DNA of 64,000 nt from Clostridia bacterium (GCA_017503785.1 JAFVSK010000011.1:29793-93792); one strand, 5' to 3'. Shown: positions 8,156 through 17,167, counted from the first letter of the stretch. The notes: generated by a model not told the origin, from the sequence alone. Program-made: numbers and translations.

Positions 8156-9124
8156 ATGAAATCGTTTTTTTCGTTATGTGTACTGTGCTATGCGCTGTTT
8201 TTGGTGTTGCCGTTGCCGTTTTTAACGCTATCGGCCACGCCCGACAACGAGGACAAGCCCACCGAAACAGCACCCACCACCGTTCCCACCGACGCAAAAG
8301 AGGAAACGGCGGTGTTTAACGTGCTGGATGCGGCGGCAGGCGTGGTGTACACCTTTACCGAACGCGATTTTTTGATCTATACGGTGGCGGCCGAAATGCC
8401 CGCCTCGTATCCCGAGGAAGCGTTGAAGGCACAGGCGGTGGCGGCGTACACGTATTACACCTATCAGAAAAACCGCAAGCTAGACGGCTTGCAGGGTGCC
8501 GATTTTTCTGATGCGCCGTCCTTTCCCGAGGCGTATTCTCCCGAAGCCCTGCAAAGCCGCTGGGGTGACGAGTATCAAGCCTATTTAAAAAAGATCGCCG
8601 CGGCCGTGGATGCGGTGGCCGGCGAGCTGATACAATACGAGGGCCGCCCCATTTTTGCCGCCTACCACAGCTGCAATAACGGCCGCACAGCCTCTTCAAA
8701 AACGGTGTGGGATACCGACTACGCCTACCTGCAATCGGTAGTCAGCAGCGGCGATACGCTTTGTCCTACACTTCATTCCACCGTGACGGTAACCGATGCC
8801 GAGCTTGCCGCTGCTTTTCCAAAACAAGCACTGACGGGAGATGCCTCCACGTGGATCGGCGAGCCAACGTGTGCCGAGGATGGGACGGTAACAGCGATCG
8901 CTATCGGCGGGGAAACCCTATCCGGCCGCGAGGTGCGTTCGGCCTTGGGGCTGCGTTCGGCCTGCTTTACCGTAACGCGGGGCGACGGCGGCTTTACCTT
9001 TGCGGTGCAAGGCTACGGTCACGGTGTGGGCATGAGCCAATACGGTGCCAAGACGATGGCCGAGCAAGGATTTACGTACAGGGAGATCCTACAGCACTAT
9101 TATACGGGCGTTACGGTGGGATAA
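8156..9124 (+). CDS. spoIID: SpoIID/LytB-domain protein (stage II sporulation protein D)
   Basis: A 322-residue exported protein with an N-terminal signal anchor (about 1-26), a Thr/Pro-rich linker and a SpoIID domain (about 65-320). SpoIID is a lytic transglycosylase that degrades septal peptidoglycan during engulfment. Visible family marks are AAEMPASYPEEALKAQAVAA with the catalytic Glu, AYHSCNNGRT and the C-terminal GYGHGVGMSQYGA. The start follows GGTAGGAGGATGACGT. Upstream, CATACCTT (8121-8128) resembles a SigE -10 but no -35 is convincing. Whether it is SpoIID itself or a LytB-like relative is not certain. Confidence 0.88.
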   Translation: MKSFFSLCVLCYALFLVLPLPFLTLSATPDNEDKPTETAPTTVPTDAKEETAVFNVLDAAAGVVYTFTERDFLIYTVAAEMPASYPEEALKAQAVAAYTYYTYQKNRKLDGLQGADFSDAPSFPEAYSPEALQSRWGDEYQAYLKKIAAAVDAVAGELIQYEGRPIFAAYHSCNNGRTASSKTVWDTDYAYLQSVVSSGDTLCPTLHSTVTVTDAELAAAFPKQALTGDASTWIGEPTCAEDGTVTAIAIGGETLSGREVRSALGLRSACFTVTRGDGGFTFAVQGYGHGVGMSQYGAKTMAEQGFTYREILQHYYTGVTVG

Positions 9125-9133
9125 CCTCAAACA

Positions 9134-9168
9134 AAAAAGCAGGGCCTCAAACGAGGCCCTGCTTTTAT
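9134..9168. terminator. Bidirectional terminator
   Basis: Stem AGCAGGGCCTC with its complement and loop AAAC; T-rich on both sides. It serves the spoIID-like gene (plus) and the converging membrane gene, whose stop codon lies in the tail. Confidence 0.85.
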
Positions 9169-9587
9169 TTTGCACGCTTGCGGCGCTTCTTGCGAATGAA
9201 GAACCCGAGCACGATCACCGCGCGTGTGACTACCAGCGACAGCATGTACACACCGATGAGCGTGGTCATCGCCGCATAATCGCCCTCCAGCATCGGGCGG
9301 TGAGGAAAAATCGCCCAACCAAACACGCTGCTGTAAACGATCCACGCAGGCAGCATGACCGCATAGGCAAAAACGCCGAGTACATATTTTTTAAGCTTCA
9401 TGCCGGGATAGCGACGCATCAAAAAGAAAAACCCAACCGCCGAGGCCAGCACACCAACCGTCGGCACGGCGATGCGCAGCCACGCGTGTGCGGCATACGC
9501 CGAGGAAGCGGCAAAATCCCACACCACGATCTGTAACGCGCCGCAGAGAATCCCTTCGATCATAAACCAAACATGACTTTTTTTCAT
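9165..9587 (-). CDS. Small membrane protein, unknown
   Basis: A 140-residue protein with four hydrophobic segments and a strongly basic C-terminus (IRKKRRKRAK). No family is recognised. The start at 9587 has AAAGGAA upstream; a GTG or TTG further out would extend it by 10 residues without a ribosome site. It is divergent from the rhamnosidase gene and shares its downstream terminator with the spoIID-like gene. Confidence 0.6.
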   Translation of the reverse strand: MKKSHVWFMIEGILCGALQIVVWDFAASSAYAAHAWLRIAVPTVGVLASAVGFFFLMRRYPGMKLKKYVLGVFAYAVMLPAWIVYSSVFGWAIFPHRPMLEGDYAAMTTLIGVYMLSLVVTRAVIVLGFFIRKKRRKRAK

Positions 9588-9624
9588 AGCCGTTTTCCTT
9601 TCCGCCTTGCCACTCAAAAAAAAC

Positions 9625-9653
9625 TAGACTTATTGTACTGCGTTTGCTATACT
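9625..9653 (+). promoter_or_regulatory. Promoter of the rhamnosidase gene
   Basis: -35 TAGACT, 17 bp spacer, -10 TATACT with extended TGC. Confidence 0.6.
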
Positions 9654-9681
9654 GGTGTCAAGAAGAAAGCGAGGGGTAGTT

Positions 9682-11838
9682 ATGCTGCAGCAAGCGCATT
9701 GGATCAGCGATCCGTTGGGTGACCGTGAGGTGTGCCCTCTGTTCAGATGTGAATTTACGGTGGATAAGCCTGTACAGCGTGCCGTATTATACGCTTCGGC
9801 GCGTGGTGCCTACGAAGCCTTCTTGAGCGGCAAGCGCTTGGGCGAACAGGTGCTCACACCGGGCTGCACTGTTTTTGAAAAGCGTGTGCAATATCAAGAA
9901 TACGATATCACCGCGCTGATCGGCAAACAGAACACCTTACTCATTCGCCTGGCCGGCGGCTGGTACAAAGGAAAGATCGCCTCGGAAGAGGTTCCCTGGC
10001 GCTCGTTCACCGACGAGGTGAAGCAACGCACCGGCGCCGTTATTGCGGCGGTGGTGCTGCACTTTGCCGACGGCAGCACGCACACCCTCGTCACCGATGA
10101 AACCTGGAAGGTGGCCGACAGCGAGCTGCGCTTTTGCGATCTGTACGACGGTATGGTGTACGACGCCACCGTCACCCCTTGCTTTGATCGATATGCGGTT
10201 ATTAACCAAAACGATGACCGTTCCGTGCTGATACCGCAGCAAGGTGAGCCCATCGTCACCCACGAACGGTTGGCGCCCATTGAGGTCATTCACACACCAA
10301 AAGGGGAAACGGTGTTGGATTTCGGGCAAAACCTCACCGGCACGGTGGCGTTGTCCTTAACGGCGCATGCGGGCGACAAGGTGTCGCTGTCTTTTGCTGA
10401 AATTTTAGACGGTGACGGTAATTTTTATAACGCGAACTACCGTACCGCCAAGTGCTTATACAAATACACCTGCACCGAGGGTGCGCAGGAGTTTATGCCC
10501 ACGCTGACCTTTTACGGCTTTCGCTACGTGCGTATCAACACCGCTCCCACAAGTGACCCCGCAGCATTTACGGCCGTGGTTATCCACAGTCGGTTGAAGC
10601 GAACGGGACATTTTGAATGCTCCGATCCGTTGGTGAATCAGCTGTACAGCAACGTTATTTGGGGACAGCGCGGCAATTATCTCGACATTCCCACCGACTG
10701 CCCGCAGCGCGACGAGCGCTTGGGCTGGACGGGCGATGCGCAGGTGTTTATCCGTGCTGCAGCGTACAATTTTGATGTGCAAACCTTTTTTCGCAAATGG
10801 TTGACGGATATGCGCGATTCCCAACGTGAAAGCGGCGGTATTCCCGTAACCGTGCCCGACGTAACGGCCGACGGCGATTATTTTGCCGCCGCGTGGAGCG
10901 ATGCGGTGGCCATTATTCCGTGGGAACTGTATCGCACCTACGGTAACGATGAATTTATGCGGCTGTTGTTCCCTGCGATGAAGCGCTGGATCAACTACGT
11001 TGCCAAAACCTCGCCCTCGTACCCGCTGTGGACCGACCATTTCCAGTACGGCGACTGGCTGGGTCTGGACGCCCCCTACGGCAGCTACCGCGGTGCCAGC
11101 CGCGAGGATCTGGTGTCTACCGCCTTTTTTGCGCACACCACAAAGCTGGTCTGCCGCATTGGACAATTGCTGGGCGAGGACATCAGCCGCTATGAAGCCA
11201 TGGCAAATGAGATTACCGTTGCGTTTAAAAAGAAATTCGACGGCGATTTTCGCACCCAGACCGAGCACGTGCTGGCGTTGCATTTTGAATTGACCGACCA
11301 TCCCGTTGCTACGGCCGCTTCACTGGCGGCCTTGGTGGAAAAAGACGGCGTGCAGCTGCGCACCGGTTTTGTGGGAACACCGTATATTCTGCACGAGCTG
11401 AAACGCTTTGGCTATACGGATCTCGCGTATCAGCTGCTACTGCGCCGCGACTATCCCTCGTGGCTATATCCCGTCACGCAGGGTGCTACCACCATTTGGG
11501 AGCACTGGGATAACATCCGCCCCGACGGTACGCTGTGGTCGACGGATATGAACTCGTTTAACCACTACGCCTACGGTGCGGTGGCCGATTGGCTGTACGG
11601 CGTGTGCGCCGGTATCAATCCCGACGAGCCGGGCTACGCCTCCGTGCGCTTTACCCCCACCCCCACCGAGCGGCTGGACTATGCTGCGGCCTCGCTGGAA
11701 ACCGCCTACGGCACCGTGGCTTCACGCTGGTGGCGCGAGGACGGCGTGGTGCATTATGAGCTGACCACACCGCGGCCGGCAACAGCGGTTCTGGACGGAA
11801 AGCTTTACGAGCTGGCACCCGGTATTCACCGCTTTTAA
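9682..11838 (+). CDS. Alpha-L-rhamnosidase, GH78
   Basis: A 718-residue enzyme removing terminal alpha-L-rhamnose. The order is an N-terminal carbohydrate-binding beta domain (about 10-150), a second beta domain containing FGQNLTGTV, the (alpha/alpha)6 catalytic barrel with the GH78 signature DIPTDCPQRDERLGWTGDA, a GATTIWEHWDNI segment bearing the likely catalytic base, and a C-terminal beta domain (PGYASVRFTPTP). There is no signal peptide, so it should act in the cytoplasm on imported rhamnosides. The start at 9682 follows GAGGGG; a GTG at 9655 lacks a site. It stands alone, with no transporter or sugar regulator adjoining. Confidence 0.93.
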   Translation: MLQQAHWISDPLGDREVCPLFRCEFTVDKPVQRAVLYASARGAYEAFLSGKRLGEQVLTPGCTVFEKRVQYQEYDITALIGKQNTLLIRLAGGWYKGKIASEEVPWRSFTDEVKQRTGAVIAAVVLHFADGSTHTLVTDETWKVADSELRFCDLYDGMVYDATVTPCFDRYAVINQNDDRSVLIPQQGEPIVTHERLAPIEVIHTPKGETVLDFGQNLTGTVALSLTAHAGDKVSLSFAEILDGDGNFYNANYRTAKCLYKYTCTEGAQEFMPTLTFYGFRYVRINTAPTSDPAAFTAVVIHSRLKRTGHFECSDPLVNQLYSNVIWGQRGNYLDIPTDCPQRDERLGWTGDAQVFIRAAAYNFDVQTFFRKWLTDMRDSQRESGGIPVTVPDVTADGDYFAAAWSDAVAIIPWELYRTYGNDEFMRLLFPAMKRWINYVAKTSPSYPLWTDHFQYGDWLGLDAPYGSYRGASREDLVSTAFFAHTTKLVCRIGQLLGEDISRYEAMANEITVAFKKKFDGDFRTQTEHVLALHFELTDHPVATAASLAALVEKDGVQLRTGFVGTPYILHELKRFGYTDLAYQLLLRRDYPSWLYPVTQGATTIWEHWDNIRPDGTLWSTDMNSFNHYAYGAVADWLYGVCAGINPDEPGYASVRFTPTPTERLDYAAASLETAYGTVASRWWREDGVVHYELTTPRPATAVLDGKLYELAPGIHRF

Positions 11839-11844
11839 GTAACA

Positions 11845-11876
11845 AAAAACGCCGCCCGATGGGCGGCGTTTTCTTT
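11845..11876. terminator. Bidirectional terminator
   Basis: Stem AACGCCGCCC with its complement and loop GAT. T-rich tails on both strands serve the rhamnosidase gene and pduL. Confidence 0.85.
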
Positions 11877-11882
11877 ATGTTC

Positions 11883-12458
11883 TTATTTAATGAGGGTGCC
11901 CATGGTGCCGGGGCCGGCGCAGGCAGCGTTGGATTCGTCGGTGTCGATATGCATGGCCAGCGCAAACTTTTCGCTGACACGAACCACCACGTCACCAAAG
12001 GTGAGGGCGCGACCGTCGGTTTCCACCTGAACGCTGACAACGTCCTTATCCTTTACGTCGAACTCTGCTGCATCGGCAGGAGTCATGTGAATGTGGCGCT
12101 TCGCAGCAATAACACCCTCGGTGAGCTCTACCTCGCCGCAGGGGCCAACCAGCTTACAAGCACCGGTACCGGCAATGTCGCCCGATTCACGAATGGGCGC
12201 AACCACGCCGATGGAGCGAGCGTCGGTGAGCGAGATCTCTACCTGCGAGGCAGGACGCGTGGGGCCGAGAATGCTGACACCGGCCAGAGTCTTCTTGGGG
12301 CCGACAACGTCTACACGCTCGGTGCAGGCAAACTGACCGGGCTGGGACAGATCTTTTTTTGCCGTAAGCTCGTAGCCCTTGCCGAACAGAATGTCCAGAT
12401 GCTCACGGCTGACGTGAACGTGACGAGCCGAAGTTTCTACTAAAATTTGTTTTGACAT
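11883..12458 (-). CDS. pduL: PduL-type phosphate acyltransferase
   Basis: A 191-residue PTAC-family enzyme that interconverts acyl-CoA and acyl phosphate. Family marks are VETSARHVHVS near the N-terminus, AKRHIHMTPADA in the middle and AMHIDTDESNA near the C-terminus; the histidines bind the zinc ions. The sequence starts directly at the first domain, with no N-terminal extension like the encapsulation peptides of microcompartment PduL, and no shell genes are nearby. It most likely serves as the cell's phosphotransacetylase in acetate formation. The start at 12458 has GAGGTG. Confidence 0.92.
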   Translation of the reverse strand: MSKQILVETSARHVHVSREHLDILFGKGYELTAKKDLSQPGQFACTERVDVVGPKKTLAGVSILGPTRPASQVEISLTDARSIGVVAPIRESGDIAGTGACKLVGPCGEVELTEGVIAAKRHIHMTPADAAEFDVKDKDVVSVQVETDGRALTFGDVVVRVSEKFALAMHIDTDESNAACAGPGTMGTLIK

Positions 12459-12492
12459 AATTAGCACCTCTTATACAATTTTCTACCAATTA

Positions 12493-12521
12493 ACTTTACC
12501 ACTCCCCACAAGGTTTGTCAA
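12493..12521 (-). promoter_or_regulatory. Promoter of pduL
   Basis: Minus strand: -35 TTGACA, 17 bp spacer, -10 TAAAGT. Confidence 0.75.
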
Positions 12522-12532
12522 GGCGCAGAAAC

Positions 12533-12565
12533 GAAAACGGCTCCTCTCGGCAAAGAGGAGCCGTG
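12533..12565 (-). terminator. Terminator after the repeat protein gene
   Basis: Stem ACGGCTCCTCT with its complement, 6-base loop, then TTTTCGTTT on the minus strand. Confidence 0.8.
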
Positions 12566-12568
12566 CGA

Positions 12569-14479
12569 TCAGCCGTAGTCCGAAACGGTAAGATATACAG
12601 GACCTGAACCGTCCCACCAATCTAACCGCAGCTCAATGTGCTCGTCGTAGTATACCACGCCGGTCGTTGCGCTGCTGCGCCAATACGTTTCCACGTCGAG
12701 CTCGTTATCCTCGTCGTCGGTCACGGTAAAGGTGGCGGCAATGGGGTGAGGACCGGTTGCTGCTTCGTATTCGGTTATTTTTTCAATATCAAAATACACA
12801 TGCAGCCTGCCATTGGCGTCCATTTCATACTCCAGGTTGGTGATCTTCGCCATGGAGCGGCCCACATAATCCACGTAAATCGGTTGTTCACCGTTTAAGA
12901 CCATCTCAAAGGCTTTCGCTTCGCCGTTAACAACACCACATTTGGTGCAATAGGGCGGGTCGACGAAGGTGGCTTCGGTGAAGGTGTGGGAGCAGCCATC
13001 GTTTTTGTGCGGCTGCACGTAGCCTGCCGGGCCGATATAGCACCAGCCCTTGGAATCGCGCACCCAACGGTTGGTGACCATATAGCCGTCCTCGTCCAAG
13101 TAGCACCAGCCCTTGCTGTCTTTTACCCAGCGGTTCGTGGCGCGGTGACCGTTGGCATCCATATAATACCAGCCGCCGTCGTCGATCATCCACCGGTTGG
13201 TAACCAGTCGCCCATTGGCATCAACATAGCACCAACCGACACTGTCTTGCACCCAACAGTCGGTAACGCAATAGCCGTCTTCGCCCACGTAGCACCAGCC
13301 CACCGAATCCTTTACCCAGGCGTTGGTGGCCATGCTGCCGTCGCTGCCGAGGTAGCACCAGCCTTGGCTGTCTTTCATCCATTTGTTGGTCACCATATAG
13401 CCGTTGGCATCTAAGAAATACCAGAGGCCTCCGTGCTTTTTCCACGTGTTTTTCAACATGCGGCCCTGTGCATTCATAAAGCACCAGCCCACGGAATCGC
13501 GCGCCCAGCCGTTGCACACCATGCTGCCGTTGCTGCCGAGATAGCACCAGCCCTGGCTGTCTTTCATCCATTTGTTGGTCACCCTATAGCCGTTGGCATC
13601 CAGATAGTACCATTCGGGATTGTCGTACAGCCATGCGTTTTTGACCATTAATCCCTGCGCGTTCATATAGCACCAGCCGCGCGTATCACGCGCCCAACCG
13701 TTGCACAGCATATAGCCGTCGGCATCCAAATAGCGCCAGCCCTGCGAATCGCGCGCCCACGTGTTGGTGCACTTTTTACTGTTGCGGTAAAACACCCATT
13801 GGCCGCTTTCCTGCCGCCAGCCTTCGATGCGGTAGGCGTTGCAATCGTCGCAATACAAGTCGTAGCTGTTGCTGAAACGATGCTCCGTGGTATCGGTATA
13901 ATCGTCGTAATAGTAGTCGCCGCACGAGCAGCTGTACACCGTGTAGCCCTGTTCGGTGCAGGTGGGCGGCACCGTTTCCGTTTTCTCGTAGGTGTGCATG
14001 TGCGGATAATCCTGCAAAAACACGTAAAAGACATACTCGTTGGCTTTCGTAGTGTCGGCGTTTTTGAGTTCAATATAATAGGTGCCCGGCACAGCGTTTA
14101 CGGAAATTTCCGCCATGTAAGCCCATCCGGCTCCCTCAACATAAACCAATTCCGTTTGCGTGGAGCGGAGCGAGACAGCGCCGTTATCCACTCCCATTTG
14201 CAAAAATTCATTGGAGCTGATAACGACAACGGACAAGATCTGCTCAACGGAAACACCGATCTTGAAATAGTCCACGTCGGTGCCGACAACATAACCGTTC
14301 ACGGTGTAATCGGATTCCACAACGTCTGCCAATGGGCGAGTGTTGTTGTTTTCCCGCTCGGCCATTTCGTGATCGCCCACCGCGGCGGAGGCCGGTATGG
14401 AAAAACACAACAGACAGGAGGTCAACAGTGTCAGACACAAAACTACCGACACAATGCGAAAAAACAGATTCTTTTTCAT
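12569..14479 (-). CDS. Secreted protein with 13 choline-binding-like W/Y/G repeats
   Basis: A 636-residue exported protein: signal peptide (about 1-33), a domain resembling pre-peptidase C-terminal beta modules (about 36-165, with YIELKNAD), a cysteine-rich patch (CTEQGYTVYSCSCGDYYYDD), then 13 tandem units of about 21 residues of the pattern GWCYLxxxGxMVxNxWxxDS (roughly residues 215-490) and a C-terminal domain of unknown type with another CxxC. The repeats resemble CW_binding/choline-binding units that attach proteins to wall teichoic or lipoteichoic decorations. Start at 14479 has AAAAGGAGTG. No catalytic motif is visible; adhesion or wall binding is an inference. Confidence 0.82.
   Translation of the reverse strand: MKKNLFFRIVSVVLCLTLLTSCLLCFSIPASAAVGDHEMAERENNNTRPLADVVESDYTVNGYVVGTDVDYFKIGVSVEQILSVVVISSNEFLQMGVDNGAVSLRSTQTELVYVEGAGWAYMAEISVNAVPGTYYIELKNADTTKANEYVFYVFLQDYPHMHTYEKTETVPPTCTEQGYTVYSCSCGDYYYDDYTDTTEHRFSNSYDLYCDDCNAYRIEGWRQESGQWVFYRNSKKCTNTWARDSQGWRYLDADGYMLCNGWARDTRGWCYMNAQGLMVKNAWLYDNPEWYYLDANGYRVTNKWMKDSQGWCYLGSNGSMVCNGWARDSVGWCFMNAQGRMLKNTWKKHGGLWYFLDANGYMVTNKWMKDSQGWCYLGSDGSMATNAWVKDSVGWCYVGEDGYCVTDCWVQDSVGWCYVDANGRLVTNRWMIDDGGWYYMDANGHRATNRWVKDSKGWCYLDEDGYMVTNRWVRDSKGWCYIGPAGYVQPHKNDGCSHTFTEATFVDPPYCTKCGVVNGEAKAFEMVLNGEQPIYVDYVGRSMAKITNLEYEMDANGRLHVYFDIEKITEYEAATGPHPIAATFTVTDDEDNELDVETYWRSSATTGVVYYDEHIELRLDWWDGSGPVYLTVSDYG
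12989..13795 (-). repeat. 13 tandem 63-bp coding repeats
   Basis: Units of about 63 bp encode 21 residues each. Some, such as those near 13350-13410 and 13540-13600, are almost identical at DNA level, which suggests recent duplication or recombination between units. Confidence 0.85.
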
Positions 14480-14519
14480 ACTCGTCACTCCTTTTGTTAA
14501 TTTGGGCGGTTACAAGTTC

Positions 14520-14548
14520 ATTATAAACAATAAAAAGCAAAGAGTCAA
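14520..14548 (-). promoter_or_regulatory. Promoter of the repeat protein gene
   Basis: Minus strand: -35 TTGACT, 17 bp spacer, -10 TATAAT. The -35 overlaps the stop codon of the araC-type gene upstream. Confidence 0.75.
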
Positions 14549-15423
14549 TAAATTTCTGCCTCATTCCCTGCCGTGTGACCGTTCTTCAGTGAGAGCTGGT
14601 AGTGCTTCGGCGTGGTTCCCATGTATTTTTTATAGAGTCGAAAGAAGTTGGAATAGTTTTGAAAGCCTACCTTAAAATGCGCTTCTTCGATACTCATTCC
14701 TTGGCGAACGAGCTCGTTAAACCGATGCAGACGGCGCAACGTCACGTACGTCCACAGCGACAACCCCACGTGTTCTTTAAACCGGTGCGACAAATACGAG
14801 CGATCCACGAAAAACCGCTTGGCAACGTCGTCGACCGACAGCTCCTGTGCAAACGCTTCGTTCAAATACAGAAGCACGCGGTCGATCAGCGGGTCGCTGC
14901 TTTGGGCCGCACTGTCGGCACCGAGCGGTCCCAGCCGTTTTAGCTTAACCAGCAGTTCGGTGATTTTGCAAAGTATCATCACCGCGCCGTCCTCCGCGGG
15001 CTGTTTGGCCCAAAATAGAATCTGTTCCATCAGCACGTCCAGTCCGTTGTGTGACACGACCTCAGCGGCGATGCGGTTTTGCTCACCTTGAAACGGAGCT
15101 GCCAATGCAGCGGCATTGCACGGAAGCCCTTGCAGGGCGATCGGTTTCCAGTGCAGTACGATACGCTCGTGAAAGGCGTTTCCCTCCACCTCGCAATGAA
15201 ATAGCGCCGTTGGGTCCAGCAACACCATATCGCCTGCGCAAAAATCGTATCGCCTACCGTTGATCTTTATCGTGCCGCTGCCATGCTTTAAGTAGAATAA
15301 AATAAAATGCGCGGTGGTGTGGGGATAATCCAGCGTGGAATCCTCGGCCGAAAAGCCCGCGGTGTGCGTAACGTAATAGCCGTGCTTTGAAAAATAGTTA
15401 TCTTTTTGGTATGTTGCCAGCAT
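14545..15423 (-). CDS. AraC-family transcriptional regulator
   Basis: A 292-residue regulator with an N-terminal cupin-like effector domain (about 15-150, with YPHTTAHFILFYLKHGSG and FCAGDMVLLDP) and a C-terminal AraC double helix-turn-helix (about 190-285), including VDDVAKRFFVDRSYLSHRFK and the signature VGFQNYSNFFRLYKKYMG. Such proteins usually sense sugars. The start at 15423 has GGAGGTG; the longer open frame upstream is not supported. It is divergent from the PHP-phosphodiesterase-C39 operon and about 2.7 kb from the rhamnosidase, either of which could be a target. Confidence 0.92.
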   Translation of the reverse strand: MLATYQKDNYFSKHGYYVTHTAGFSAEDSTLDYPHTTAHFILFYLKHGSGTIKINGRRYDFCAGDMVLLDPTALFHCEVEGNAFHERIVLHWKPIALQGLPCNAAALAAPFQGEQNRIAAEVVSHNGLDVLMEQILFWAKQPAEDGAVMILCKITELLVKLKRLGPLGADSAAQSSDPLIDRVLLYLNEAFAQELSVDDVAKRFFVDRSYLSHRFKEHVGLSLWTYVTLRRLHRFNELVRQGMSIEEAHFKVGFQNYSNFFRLYKKYMGTTPKHYQLSLKNGHTAGNEAEIY

Positions 15424-15447
15424 CGTTTCACCTCCAAATACAGCAGT

Positions 15448-15476
15448 ATTGTACAATAAAATTACAATAAAGTCAA
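15448..15476 (-). promoter_or_regulatory. Promoter of the araC-type gene
   Basis: Minus strand: -35 TTGACT, 17 bp spacer, -10 TACAAT. Two ACAATAAA repeats on the plus strand (near 15453 and 15464) could be regulator sites. Confidence 0.7.
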
Positions 15477-15524
15477 TTTTATATTCTTTTTTTGGTGTTG
15501 TATACTGGCAGTGAGGTGATACCC

Positions 15525-16343
15525 GTGTACGATCTGCATACCCACAGCACCAATTCCGACGGTAAGTATTCCGTGGACGATATGTGCCGCGCGGCGTTAG
15601 AAAAAGGCTTGCGCGGTATTGCGCTGACCGATCACGCCGATATGTATGTGTTTGAGGAGCGCGATACCCTAAATAAGATGACACAGGCGGGCATTGATCT
15701 GCGCGCTGCAAAGGAGGCGTATCGCGGGAAGCTTCAGGTGTTTTTCGGCGTGGAGCTGGGGGAATATTTGATGGCCCCCGACAAGGCCGAGCAAATTTTG
15801 ACACTGAACGATTACGACGTGGTGCTGTATTCCGAGCATTTTGTTCCCGCCGCCAAGTGGGATAAGTCGTACAACCGTATTGTATGTGACGAGTCGGTCA
15901 GCGATGAGGATATCCGCGACTATATGAAATTGTACTTTGATCTGCTGAACAATACCGTAACGGCGTTTGACTACGACGTGCTGGCGCACATTTCCTGCCC
16001 CGCACGCTACATAACGGGGCGGCAAAAGCGAGCCACCAACGTGATGCTGTATGAAAAAACCATTACTGAGATCTTGAAAAAGATCATCGACCGCGACATT
16101 GCCTTGGAATGGAACACCTGCGGTAAATACTGCGAATCGTTTGGCTATTATGATGCGCAAAATGAGGAGATCTTTCAGTTGTACCGTGCACTTGGCGGCA
16201 GTAAGGTGACCTTAGGCAGCGATGCCCACAACGTTGGCGGTATCGGCCGCGGCTTTGCCGAAACCAAAGCGCAATTGAAGGCCATGGGCTTTGACAATTA
16301 CTATTATTACGAAAACCGTAAGGCGGTTGCCGTAAAGCTGTAA
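15525..16343 (+). CDS. PHP-domain phosphoesterase, histidinol-phosphatase-like
   Basis: A 272-residue polymerase-and-histidinol-phosphatase (PHP) domain protein. Metal ligands are visible in YDLHTHSTNSDG, LTDHAD, the Glu of GVELGEY, SEHF, HISCP and the C-terminal GSDAHN. The fold hydrolyses phosphate esters with a trinuclear metal centre. Other his genes are absent here, so histidinol phosphate need not be the substrate. The start is taken as GTG 15525, with GAGGTGA 6 bases upstream; open frame continues to a TTG at 15492 without a site. It is first in a three-gene operon with gaps of 12 and 5 bases. Confidence 0.85.
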   Translation: MYDLHTHSTNSDGKYSVDDMCRAALEKGLRGIALTDHADMYVFEERDTLNKMTQAGIDLRAAKEAYRGKLQVFFGVELGEYLMAPDKAEQILTLNDYDVVLYSEHFVPAAKWDKSYNRIVCDESVSDEDIRDYMKLYFDLLNNTVTAFDYDVLAHISCPARYITGRQKRATNVMLYEKTITEILKKIIDRDIALEWNTCGKYCESFGYYDAQNEEIFQLYRALGGSKVTLGSDAHNVGGIGRGFAETKAQLKAMGFDNYYYYENRKAVAVKL

Positions 16344-16355
16344 AGGAGTGTTTTT

Positions 16356-17162
16356 ATGAATACCACCTCGCTGGACGTTGTTGCCGCATCGCTTTGCCGC
16401 ATTATGGGCATTGAGGCACCTGCCAAGGCTGCCGCACCGAGCCCCGCCATGCTGGAATATGCCGACACCGTGTTTGAGGGCGCCGCTGCCGACCGTGTGC
16501 TTATGTACAATCCCGATGCGATCGGACAATGGATCTTTGAAAAATATCCGACGCTGTTTAAAGAAGCGGTGGCCCGTACCGAGCTGCAGCTGCCGCTGCG
16601 TTCACCGATGCCGAGCGTTACACCCGTGTGCTTTGCCTCCATGTATTCCGGCCTGCAGCCGGAGGAGCACGGTATCCAAAAATACGAAAAGCCCACGCTG
16701 CAGGCGGAAACCGTTTTCGACACCGCCATTCGCGCGGGAAAGAAGGTGGCGATCGTGGCGTATCACACCTGCACCATTTCCAAGATCTTCCGCGAGCGCG
16801 ATATGGAGTATTTCACCTACGGCACGTTGGAGGAGGTTCACGCTAAGGTGGCCGAGCTCATCATCAACGATACCTACGACCTTATTGTTGTCCACGCCTG
16901 GAATTACGATTCCGTTATGCACAAGTTCGGCCCCGAAAGCGTGGAAGCGCTGTCGGAGGCGCGTGTCAATTCCGAGGCCTACGCCCTGCTTGATGCCCTC
17001 GTTCAAACCTACTGGACAAAGCACAACGTTTTTATGGGGTTTGCCATGGATCACGGCTGCCACGAGATCGGCGGCGACTGCGGCTCGCATGGGCTGGATA
17101 TGCCGGAGGATCTGAATATTGTGCATCTTTACAAGGCTTATAAAAAGAAAATCGGCGGGTGA
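16356..17162 (+). CDS. Alkaline-phosphatase-superfamily phosphodiesterase-like protein
   Basis: A 268-residue protein of the type I phosphodiesterase/nucleotide pyrophosphatase and alkaline phosphatase superfamily. The nucleophile region looks like MPSVTPVCFASMYSGLQPEEHG, and metal-binding parts like HAWNYDSVMHKFGP and FAMDHGCHEIGGDCGSHG. It lacks a signal peptide and is shorter than typical secreted NPPs. Start follows AAAGGAG. It is co-transcribed with the PHP protein upstream and the C39-like protein downstream. The substrate is unknown; a phosphoester or phosphonate is likely. Confidence 0.75.
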   Translation: MNTTSLDVVAASLCRIMGIEAPAKAAAPSPAMLEYADTVFEGAAADRVLMYNPDAIGQWIFEKYPTLFKEAVARTELQLPLRSPMPSVTPVCFASMYSGLQPEEHGIQKYEKPTLQAETVFDTAIRAGKKVAIVAYHTCTISKIFRERDMEYFTYGTLEEVHAKVAELIINDTYDLIVVHAWNYDSVMHKFGPESVEALSEARVNSEAYALLDALVQTYWTKHNVFMGFAMDHGCHEIGGDCGSHGLDMPEDLNIVHLYKAYKKKIGG

Positions 17163-17167
17163 GATTT

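Noticed and set aside
10580-10588. Perfect DnaA box TTATCCACA
   Set aside because: Single, inside the rhamnosidase coding region, and far from any other box; chance occurrence.
12989-13795. Regular repeats suggesting a CRISPR array
   Set aside because: 63 bp units with no short identical repeat and unique spacer pattern; they are in frame and encode the W/Y/G repeats.
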